Origin: Hymenobacter lapidarius
GTDB taxonomy: Bacteria > Bacteroidota > Bacteroidia > Cytophagales > Hymenobacteraceae
NCBI RefSeq assembly: GCF_001816145.1
Contig: NZ_MDZB01000100.1
Span: forward strand, 1-59,326
Direction: 5' to 3'
Length of the DNA: 59,326 bases
This document shows, piece by piece, positions 1 to 7,177 of this stretch. How positions within the stretch are numbered: position 1 is the stretch's first letter; each line of letters starts with the position of its first letter. The notes under the pieces were generated by a model that worked only from the letters and a program-made list of their open reading frames with translations, had not been told where the DNA came from and ran no database searches. The position numbers and the translations under genes were made by a program.

Positions 1-90
1 AACCCACTTTCAGTGGTTTCTTTCAGTCGGCTTTAGCCGAAACCCGCGAATTCCATTCGCAACCCAAACCTATGGACTTCCAGTCCATAG
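1..90. repeat. Array of four mini-hairpins
   Basis: Four short perfect hairpins lie in a row: 4-16 (5-bp stem), 27-40 (6 bp), 46-60 (6 bp) and 70-90 (9 bp). Their stems are unrelated in sequence, but each closes on a 2-3 base pyrimidine-rich loop (TTC, TT, TCC, TCC), and AACCC-like spacers recur between them. The array lies just downstream of the ABC transporter genes, which read leftward. It could act as a terminator or be a REP-like element. It reaches the window edge, so its full length is unknown. Confidence 0.6.
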
Positions 91-94
91 TCGT

Positions 95-1024
95 TTAGTG
101 CCGCAAATACTGCCCCAAATCCGACACGCTTGCGATGCTCAACTGCTGCGCCTGCTGCTGGCGCATGAGCAGTGCGTAGGTGTTGTTGAAACCCAGCGGG
201 GCCAGCCACTCCAGGTTGTAGCGGCGGCGAAATTCAGTGCGCACGTAGTGGAGCACGGTATCGGGCCGGCCGCCCAGGGAGTCAACCACGGCGGGCGTGG
301 GCTGCAAGAGCACTAGCAGGCCGGTGCCGGTGTACTCGGGATACATATCGATGGCGCCATCACGCAGGGCCTCGAAGCAGATGGTGGTGCCGCCGAGGCC
401 GGTTTTGGTTTGCACGGCCAGGCCGGTGTTGCCGCGAATGAGGGCGGCATACATTTCGGCCAGAATGTACTGCTCGGCAAAAATCTTGGAGCCCAGGCGC
501 ACCACGGGCGCGCCGGCCACGGCCGGCCGGGGTGCCCGCCACAGCCCCCGCCGCCGCAGAAAGCCCTCGGCAATGGCTTGGGGCGACTGGTGCAGGTAGT
601 CGGCGCGGTAGTTCAGGTTGGTCATCACCGAATCCGAAATCTGGCCAGCGAGCAGGGCCAGCACGGGCGCCAGCTCCGGGTGCTCACGCAACAGCGCCGG
701 CCGCACCACGGGCACGGCGTAGTAGGGCGGAAACACGCGGCGGTCGTCGTGCAGCACACGCAGGTTGTAGGCCCGAATGCGGCCGTCGGTGGAGTAACCG
801 TCTATCACGTCCACGTTGGCGTTGCGGGCGGCTTCGTACACCAGCGCGGGCGCCAGCACCACGTTGGGCAGGCGCGTGAGGCCGTAGGTTTTGGTGAGGC
901 TGGGCAGGCCATCGGCCCGGCCCACAAATTCGGGGCTGAACCCGGCCAGCAGCTTGCCCGTGGCGCGGGGCAGCAGGTACAGGGCCCCCAGCAGCGGCAG
1001 CGCCACCAGCAGGCCCGCGCCCAC
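95..1024 (-). CDS. Substrate-binding module of an ABC permease-SBP fusion (glycine betaine/choline type), circularly permuted
   Basis: This is the periplasmic ligand-binding part of an osmolyte or quaternary-amine importer. It opens with a membrane segment (about residues 2-20). Next comes the part that is normally C-terminal in this family (FSPEF.GR.DGLPSL, then IDGYSTDGRI and FPPYYAVPVV, about residues 28-165). The normally N-terminal part follows (RLGSKIFAEQYILAEMY, GLGGTT, DMYPEYTGTG, GFNNTYAL, about 175-300). The two halves are therefore swapped, as in OpuAC-type proteins relative to ProX-type ones. The reading frame joins the upstream permease in a different frame around 1024-1052, so the two were probably one ORF of about 520 codons. 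The GTG at 1024 is only the first start codon available in this frame. The family call is firm; the ligand is inferred. Confidence 0.75.
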   Translation of the reverse strand: MGAGLLVALPLLGALYLLPRATGKLLAGFSPEFVGRADGLPSLTKTYGLTRLPNVVLAPALVYEAARNANVDVIDGYSTDGRIRAYNLRVLHDDRRVFPPYYAVPVVRPALLREHPELAPVLALLAGQISDSVMTNLNYRADYLHQSPQAIAEGFLRRRGLWRAPRPAVAGAPVVRLGSKIFAEQYILAEMYAALIRGNTGLAVQTKTGLGGTTICFEALRDGAIDMYPEYTGTGLLVLLQPTPAVVDSLGGRPDTVLHYVRTEFRRRYNLEWLAPLGFNNTYALLMRQQQAQQLSIASVSDLGQYLRH

Positions 1025-1654
1025 CCGGCCCAGGCGCCGGGGCGCTCAGCCGCTGCACAGCACCCAGCGCGGCATCGAAGGCCAGCGCCAGGGCGGCGGC
1101 TGGCAGGGCGCCGGCCAGAATCATAGCCGGGTTATTCAGGGCAATGCCACCGAAGATGAACTCGCCCAGCCCGCCCGCCGCAACATAGGCGGCCAGCGTG
1201 GCCACGCCCACGTTTATCACCGCCGCCGTGCGGATGCCGGCCATGAGCACCGGCAGGGCCAACGGCAGTTCCACCCGGCGCAGCACCTGGTCGTCGGTCA
1301 GGCCCAAGCCGCGCGCCGCTTCCACCACCGCCGGCGCCACCCCCTGAATGCCCGCCAGCGTGTTGCGAATGATGGGCAGCAGTGAATACAGAAACAGCGC
1401 AAATATGGCCGGCTTCGGCCCAATGCCCAGCAGCGGAATCAGAAAGCCGAGCAGCGCGATGCTGGGCACCGTCTGGAGCACGCCCGCCAGGCCCAGCACC
1501 GCCGGGGCCCAGTGCGGCCGGCGCGACAGCCACAGCCCCACGGGCACGCCCAGCAGCACCGCCAGCAGCAGCGAAACCGCCGTCAGGCCAATGTGCTGCA
1601 GGGTTTGCTCGCCGAGCTTGCCGGCCTGCTCGTGCCAGAAAGTGAGCAGCGCGC

Positions 1655-1667
<13 letters not shown>
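1025..1667 (-). CDS. Permease module of the ABC permease-SBP fusion (frameshifted)
   Basis: This is the inner-membrane permease of the same importer, of the OpuB/OpuC/EgtU kind. Several hydrophobic segments surround the family EAA loop (EAARGLGLTDDQVLRRVELP, about residues 115-135), which contacts the ATPase. The sequence stays recognisable up to about residue 205 (AVQRLSAP). Its frame then runs on as Gly/Pro/Ala-rich nonsense to 684, while the real continuation (RRLGRVGAGLLVALPLLG) is in the next frame. The start codon overlaps the ATPase 3' end by 13 bases, which indicates translational coupling. Either a real mutation or a sequence error at about 1030-1050 explains the break. Confidence 0.75.
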
Positions 1668-2638
<971 letters not shown>

Positions 2639-2756
2639 GGGGCAGGAGGGAGGCAAGGTAAACCCGGCAGGTTGATTTGGGTTTGGCCACCGGGGCGTAC
2701 CCGTGGTTTTTCGCCGCGTAACTTGGCTGCATCATTCCCATCTCACCCGTTTTTAC

Positions 2757-3752
2757 ATGGTTTACCGATACCTGCTTTCCTTCCTGCTGCTCCTCTCGTT
2801 ATGCCTGCCCGCTGCGGCGCAGATGTATTCCAGTACCGACCCGTTTGCGCACACGTTCAGCATTGTGGCGCGCGACCCTGCTACCGGCGAAATGGCGGTG
2901 GCCGTGCAAAGCCACTGGTTTTCGGTGGGTACTTCCGTGAGCTGGGGCGAGGCCGGGGTGGGCGTGGTGGCCACGCAGTCGTTCACCAACAAATCATTCG
3001 GCCTACGCGGGCTGGCCTTGCTGAAAAGCGGCAAATCGGCCCAGCAGGCGCTGGATGAATTGCTGGCCAACGACGAAGGCCGCGACGTGCGCCAGGTCGC
3101 CATTCTCGACAACCAGGGCCGCGTGGCCACCCACACCGGCCAGAAGTGCGTGGACATGGCCGGCCACCAGCAGGGCGCCCAGTTCTCGGTGCAGGCCAAC
3201 ATGATGCTTTCGGATAAAGTCTGGCCCGCCATGGCCAAGGCCTACGAGCAAAGCGCCAAGCTGCCCTTGGCCGAGCGGGTGCTGGCCGCCCTGGAAGCGG
3301 CCCAGGCCGTAGGCGGCGACATCCGCGGTCGGCAATCTGCCGCGCTGCTGGTGGTGCGCGACACCACCACCGAAGGCCCCTGGGCCGACCGCCTCGTGGA
3401 CCTGCGCGTGGACGACCACGCCGCTCCGCTCCCCGAGATGCGCCGCCTCCTGAGCCTGCACCGCGCCTACGAGCACATGAACGCCGGCGACCTGGCCGTG
3501 GAGAAAAACGACATGCCTGCCGCCATCCGCGAGTATGAAGCCGCCGAAAAGATGTTTCCCAAAAACCTGGAAATGAAGTACTGGCACGCCATCACGCTGG
3601 CCAATAAGCAGCAGGTGCCCGCCGCGCTGGCCCTGTTGCGCCCCATTTTCAAGCAGGAGCCCAACTGGCGCGTCCTCACCGAGCGCCTGCCCAAAGTAGG
3701 CCTGCTCACCGTGACCGCCGCCGAGCTAAAGCAGATTCTGGCTTTGAGATAG
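2757..3752 (+). CDS. DUF1028 family secreted protein with C-terminal TPR-like region
   Basis: The protein has an N-terminal signal peptide (YLLSFLLLLSLCLPAAAQ) followed by a DUF1028 domain, an Ntn-hydrolase-like fold of unproven activity. The domain begins at HTFSIVARDPATGEMAVAVQS and includes GVVATQSFTNKSFG. About 100 C-terminal residues form helical, TPR-like repeats (MNAGDLAVEKNDMPAAIREY). The ATG at 2757 places the signal peptide at the N-terminus; an upstream in-frame GTG at 2703 would add 18 residues with no support. The product should be exported. The substrate is unknown. Confidence 0.8.
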   Translation: MVYRYLLSFLLLLSLCLPAAAQMYSSTDPFAHTFSIVARDPATGEMAVAVQSHWFSVGTSVSWGEAGVGVVATQSFTNKSFGLRGLALLKSGKSAQQALDELLANDEGRDVRQVAILDNQGRVATHTGQKCVDMAGHQQGAQFSVQANMMLSDKVWPAMAKAYEQSAKLPLAERVLAALEAAQAVGGDIRGRQSAALLVVRDTTTEGPWADRLVDLRVDDHAAPLPEMRRLLSLHRAYEHMNAGDLAVEKNDMPAAIREYEAAEKMFPKNLEMKYWHAITLANKQQVPAALALLRPIFKQEPNWRVLTERLPKVGLLTVTAAELKQILALR

Positions 3753-3775
3753 AGAACTTACGCGCAACCATTTTT

Positions 3776-3862
3776 CCCGCAGAGGTCGCAGAGGTGAAAC
3801 CGCAGAGGTAGCCGCTAAAAATCTGCGAACCTCTGCGGTTTCACCTCTGCGACCTCTGCGGG
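3776..3862. repeat. Perfect 34-bp inverted repeat built from CGCAGAGGT units
   Basis: The arms 3776-3809 and 3829-3862 are perfect reverse complements around a 19-base spacer. Each arm contains three CGCAGAGGT copies, spaced by TGAAAC in one place. The element lies between the DUF1028 stop and the M28 peptidase start. It could fold as a strong hairpin or terminator, but its modular structure suggests a dispersed intergenic repeat. Confidence 0.85.
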
Positions 3863-3903
3863 AAACGCTCGTTTGCTTAACGTGCACAACTCATTGTTTG
3901 AAT

Positions 3904-5553
3904 ATGAAAACGCTTTTTCTGAAAACGGCACTCGCCAGTTTACTCACAGCCAGCCTGGCCCATTCGCAAGCCCCGCTCACCGTTCCCAAGCCCGTGGCTG
4001 CGGCGCTGGCCCAGGTGCAGCCCGAAGCCATCAAAGCCCACATTGCTTACCTCGCCGATGACAAGCTGCAGGGCCGCCAAGCCGGCACGCCCGGCTACCA
4101 AATGGCCGTAGATTACGTGACCAAACAGCTGAAAAGCCTGGGCGTGCAGCCCGCTGGCGACGCCGGTACCTACATTCAGAACGTGCGCCTGCGTAAGGCC
4201 TTTCTCAAGCCCGGCGCCACGTTTGCGGCTATGGGTGCGCAAGGCGCTATGCCCCTCACCGCCGGCCAGGACTACATTGTGTACCCCAGCCCGGAGCTGC
4301 CCGCCACCAGCGTGCAGGATGCGCCGCTGGCCTTTGCCGGCTTCGGTATCAGCGCGCCCGAGCTGGGCTACGACGACTACGCCGGCCTCGATGTGAAGGG
4401 CAAAGTGGTGGTGATAGTGCGCGGGGCGCCCCGCACGTTTGCTTCCACGGTGGCCGCGGCCAGTCAGGACTTATCGGGCATTTTGCAGGCGGCGGCCCGG
4501 CACGGCGCCGTGGGGCTGGTGGTGGCCTCGACGCGCGCCGGCACCCTGCCCGACCTGAAGCGCGGCACCTACAGCGTGCTCGGGCCCAACGGCAAAGTGG
4601 CCGCTTCGCGCACCTTTGCCGTGGGCAGCCGCCAGCAGCTCTACGCGGCCGTGAACGCCGCCACTTTCCAGCGCCTCATGCAAACCGCCGGGCTGGACAC
4701 GGCCCAGATGTTCGCCTCCATTAAGAGCGGCAAGCCTGCTTCGGCCCCGCTGAAAACCGCCGTGAGCGCCAGCGCCGAATCCACTTACCAGGACATCGAG
4801 AGCTTCAATGTGGTGGGCAAATTCACGGGTTCCGATGCCAGGCTGCGCGACGAGTACGTGGTGCATTCGGCCCATCTCGACCACTTGGGCATCACCGCCC
4901 CGGTGCGGGGCGATTCCATCAACAACGGCGCGCACGACAACGCTTCGGGCGTGGCCTGCGTGCTGGAAATAGCCAAAATCTACTCTAAGCTTAAGGAAAA
5001 ACCTAAGCGCAGCATGCTTTTCGTACTGATGACCGGCGAGGAGCTGGGCCTGCTGGGCTCGGCCGCGTTCGCCGCCAACCCCACGGTGCCCAAGGCCAGT
5101 ATCGTGGCCGACGTGAACATGGACATGCCCACCATCATCGCGCCGCTGCTGTCGGTGGTGGCGCTGGGTGGGCAGCATTCCAGCCTGCTGCAACCCGTGT
5201 CCAGAGCCGCCGCCTACATGGGCATCACCCTGGAACAAGACCCCGAGCCGGAGCAGAACCGCTTCATCCGCAGCGACCAGTACAGCTTCGTAACCGCCGG
5301 CATTCCCGCCCTTCACCTCAAATACGGCAACAAAACCGCCGACGGCAAAAACAACCTCAACGAGACCGTGCAGAAGTGGCGCGCCGTGACCTACCACAAA
5401 CCCCAAGACGATATCAACGGCCTCTTCGACTTCGAGGCCGGTAAGAAGTACGTGCAGCTCTGCTTTCTGATTGGCTACCAAGTGGCGCAGAATCCGGTGC
5501 GGCCAACCTGGAACAAGGGCGACTTTTTTGGGCAGCGCTACGGCAGCCGCTGA
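3904..5553 (+). CDS. M28 family metallopeptidase with PA domain
   Basis: This is a predicted secreted zinc aminopeptidase of about 549 residues. It has a signal peptide (LFLKTALASLLTASLAHSQ) and an inserted PA-like domain (about 120-270; AFAGFGISAPELGYDDYAGLDVKGK). The M28 catalytic domain carries HSAHLDHLGI (H324 and D326), NGAHDNASG, the Glu pair in TGEELGLLGS, the Asp in ADVNMDMP and the late His in LHLKYG. All expected metal-ligand positions are present. ATG at 3904 is chosen over a TTG two codons upstream. The long inverted repeat lies just before it. Confidence 0.88.
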   Translation: MKTLFLKTALASLLTASLAHSQAPLTVPKPVAAALAQVQPEAIKAHIAYLADDKLQGRQAGTPGYQMAVDYVTKQLKSLGVQPAGDAGTYIQNVRLRKAFLKPGATFAAMGAQGAMPLTAGQDYIVYPSPELPATSVQDAPLAFAGFGISAPELGYDDYAGLDVKGKVVVIVRGAPRTFASTVAAASQDLSGILQAAARHGAVGLVVASTRAGTLPDLKRGTYSVLGPNGKVAASRTFAVGSRQQLYAAVNAATFQRLMQTAGLDTAQMFASIKSGKPASAPLKTAVSASAESTYQDIESFNVVGKFTGSDARLRDEYVVHSAHLDHLGITAPVRGDSINNGAHDNASGVACVLEIAKIYSKLKEKPKRSMLFVLMTGEELGLLGSAAFAANPTVPKASIVADVNMDMPTIIAPLLSVVALGGQHSSLLQPVSRAAAYMGITLEQDPEPEQNRFIRSDQYSFVTAGIPALHLKYGNKTADGKNNLNETVQKWRAVTYHKPQDDINGLFDFEAGKKYVQLCFLIGYQVAQNPVRPTWNKGDFFGQRYGSR

Positions 5554-5600
5554 GAACCCGCCCCGAAACTTTCCCCGGCCGCCGATGCTTTAGACCTTCG

Positions 5601-5608
5601 TACTTTTA
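5601..5608 (+). promoter_or_regulatory. Weak Bacteroidota -7-like box
   Basis: TACTTTTA differs from the TAnnTTTG consensus only in its last base and lies 39 bases before the bacilliredoxin start. No clear -33 TTTG is visible. Confidence 0.3.
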
Positions 5609-5646
5609 CAGTCCACGCGGCCCCGCCGCTTTTTAACGATAAGACA

Positions 5647-6069
5647 ATGGCAGTTTATCCCGAATACATGGTGGCGCCCATCCGCCAGGACCTCACTGAG
5701 GTTGGTTTTGAACAACTGATGACCCCCGAAGCAGTGGATTCCGCGCTGGCTTCGAACGAAGGCACCGTGCTGGTGGCCGTGAACTCGGTGTGCGGCTGCG
5801 CCGCTGCCAAGGCCCGCCCGGCCCTGAAAATGGCCTTGGCCAGCGCCGACAAAAAGCCCGGCAAGCTAGTGACCGTATTTGCCGGCATGGAAACCGAAGC
5901 CGTGGCTAAGATGCGCGAGCACCTGCTCCCATATCCTCCCTCGTCCCCTTGCATCGCCCTGTTCAAAGACGGCGAGTTGGTGCACATGATTGAGCGCTAC
6001 CACATCGAAGGCTCCGACGCCATGCGCATTGTGAACAACCTGCAAGGCGCGTTTGAAGAGTATTGCTAG
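5647..6069 (+). CDS. BrxA/BrxB family bacilliredoxin
   Basis: This is a 140-residue thioredoxin-fold protein of the YphP/YqiW (DUF1094) family. It carries the family CGC active site (NSVCGCAAAKARP, Cys49 and Cys51) and conserved segments YPEYMVAPIRQDLT and PYPPSSPCIALFKDGELV. In Firmicutes these proteins remove bacillithiol from protein disulfides; the same role is inferred here. It is cytoplasmic with no signal peptide, stands alone, and is followed by a bidirectional hairpin. Confidence 0.88.
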   Translation: MAVYPEYMVAPIRQDLTEVGFEQLMTPEAVDSALASNEGTVLVAVNSVCGCAAAKARPALKMALASADKKPGKLVTVFAGMETEAVAKMREHLLPYPPSSPCIALFKDGELVHMIERYHIEGSDAMRIVNNLQGAFEEYC

Positions 6070-6085
6070 ATTTTATAGCGGTTGA

Positions 6086-6123
6086 TGGGCAGCGATTAAC
6101 GGTCAATGATTGACCGCTGCCCA
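6086..6123. terminator. Bidirectional hairpin between convergent genes
   Basis: The outer stem TGGGCAG/CTGCCCA (6086-6092 and 6117-6123) encloses an inner stem CGGTCAAT/ATTGACCG (6100-6107 and 6109-6116). There is no T-tract. It lies between the convergent bacilliredoxin and EamA genes. Confidence 0.5.
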
Positions 6124-6143
6124 CTAGCCATTAGCCACTGAAA

Positions 6144-6644
6144 TCAAGCATTTGGATTGGCTTCGTAAATGGTCGTTCCGGTTTCGGGGCGACCATTTTT
6201 TTGTTGGGCCTCCGCTTTCTCATCGGGCTCGCCGACGGCAATGAGGATGGCCCCGCCCGCCATAAGCGCGGCCCCGACCATAATTTGCCAGGTAAGCTTC
6301 TCCTTCAGGAACAGCGCGGCCAGCACGACCGCAAACACCAGCGACACGTTGGTGAGGGGCGATACCCGCGAGGCATTGCCCAGCGACAGCGCCCGGAACG
6401 AGAGCAGCGACGACGCGGCCGCAAGTACGCCGGCCCCAATCAGAAACAGCCAGCTTCTACGGTCAACCTTGCCGATTTCGGGCAGCAGCCCTTCCCACAC
6501 CACGGTGCCCCACGAAACTAGGAGAATCAGCACGGCCTGAATGGCAAAGGCAAGGCTGGGCGGTACGTTCTTGAGGCCGGCTTTCGACAGCGTGACGACG
6601 GAAGCCGCCGCAATGGCCGCCAACAAGGCAAATACTACCCACAC
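6144..6644 (-). CDS. EamA-family half-size transporter (DMT superfamily)
   Basis: This is a 166-residue membrane protein with a single EamA repeat of about five hydrophobic segments and the typical pieces WVVFALLAAIAAASVVTLSKAGLKNV, LSFRALSLGNASRVSPLTNVSLVF and FLKEKLTWQ. Single-repeat members probably work as dimers. The C-terminus is a hydrophilic tail of about 30 residues. The GTG start at 6644 lies two bases from the outer end of a 54-bp inverted repeat, so the cassette appears to have replaced its original leader. The substrate is unknown. Confidence 0.75.
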   Translation of the reverse strand: MWVVFALLAAIAAASVVTLSKAGLKNVPPSLAFAIQAVLILLVSWGTVVWEGLLPEIGKVDRRSWLFLIGAGVLAAASSLLSFRALSLGNASRVSPLTNVSLVFAVVLAALFLKEKLTWQIMVGAALMAGGAILIAVGEPDEKAEAQQKNGRPETGTTIYEANPNA

Positions 6645-6646
6645 AG

Positions 6647-6700
6647 GACCACTGATTTAACGGATTTTAACGGATTAGGACGGATTTTTTGTGGTTCCGC
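6647..6700 (+). repeat. Left terminal inverted repeat of the GxxExxY cassette
   Basis: These 54 bases pair with the reverse complement of 7124-7177 at 47 of 54 positions. They contain stacked GATTTAAC/GGATTTTAAC-type units and end internally in GTGGTTCCGC. The outer end is two bases from the EamA GTG start. Confidence 0.85.
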
Positions 6701-6709
6701 TTTGGGCCA

Positions 6710-7105
6710 CTACTTTTTGAGTGTCTTTACGAAACGTTTGAATTCGAGGCTGGATGCGCCGAAATTTATCAGGAGGCCAACGGGGACTTTAAAGGCTTCT
6801 AGGTAATTGATAATCTGGACGTGGTGTGCGGGCACAAGCGCTTCCAACGCTTTCATCTCAACTAATACTCGCCTTTCAATAAAAAAGTCGGCTCTGCGGG
6901 AGCCGACTTTTTTGTCATCATAATAAATAGGTAAATCAATTTCCCGCTCGGCTTTCAGCCCTTGCTTGAAAAGTTCGATGGCCAGCGCCCGTTGAAACAC
7001 CACTTCCGGAAACCCACGTCCCAACTTCCGATGCACCGCCATCTAGCCCCCAATAATGGCATGCGTCAACTGATTATATTCCTCAAGATTAAGCAACCCT
7101 GTCAT
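6710..7105 (-). pseudogene. GxxExxY protein (PD-(D/E)XK-like), interrupted by an in-frame amber codon
   Basis: This is a small GxxExxY-family protein with a nuclease-like fold of unknown function. The ORF 6710-7042 (110 residues) holds GRGFPEVVFQRALAIEL, REIDLPIYYDDKKVGSRRADFFI, VLVEMKAL and the C-terminal NFGASSLEFKR. The family's usual first 20 residues are also present, in frame, from an ATG at 7105 (MTGLLNLEEYNQLTHAIIGG). A TAG at 7043-7045 separates the two parts and is followed at once by ATG. The intact gene probably read through this position. Either it is a pseudogene or translation restarts at the TAG-ATG junction. The gene sits wholly inside a pair of inverted repeats. Confidence 0.8.
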
Positions 7106-7123
7106 CACCAAAAACCATAGCGC

Positions 7124-7177
7124 GCGGAACCACAATAAACACGTCTCAATCCGTTAAAATCTGTTAAATCTGTGGTC
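7124..7177 (-). repeat. Right terminal inverted repeat of the GxxExxY cassette
   Basis: This is the inverted partner of 6647-6700, with 7 mismatches in 54. Its outermost base is the G of the recQ TAG stop codon, so the element abuts the recQ coding end exactly. Confidence 0.85.

Noticed and set aside
1..90. CRISPR array
   Set aside because: There are palindromes but no repeated direct unit of about 30 bases and no cas gene.
4471..5481. 336-codon ORF opposite the M28 peptidase
   Set aside because: It is a shadow of a high-GC gene. Its protein has no domain signature, while the sense strand has all M28 metal-binding motifs.
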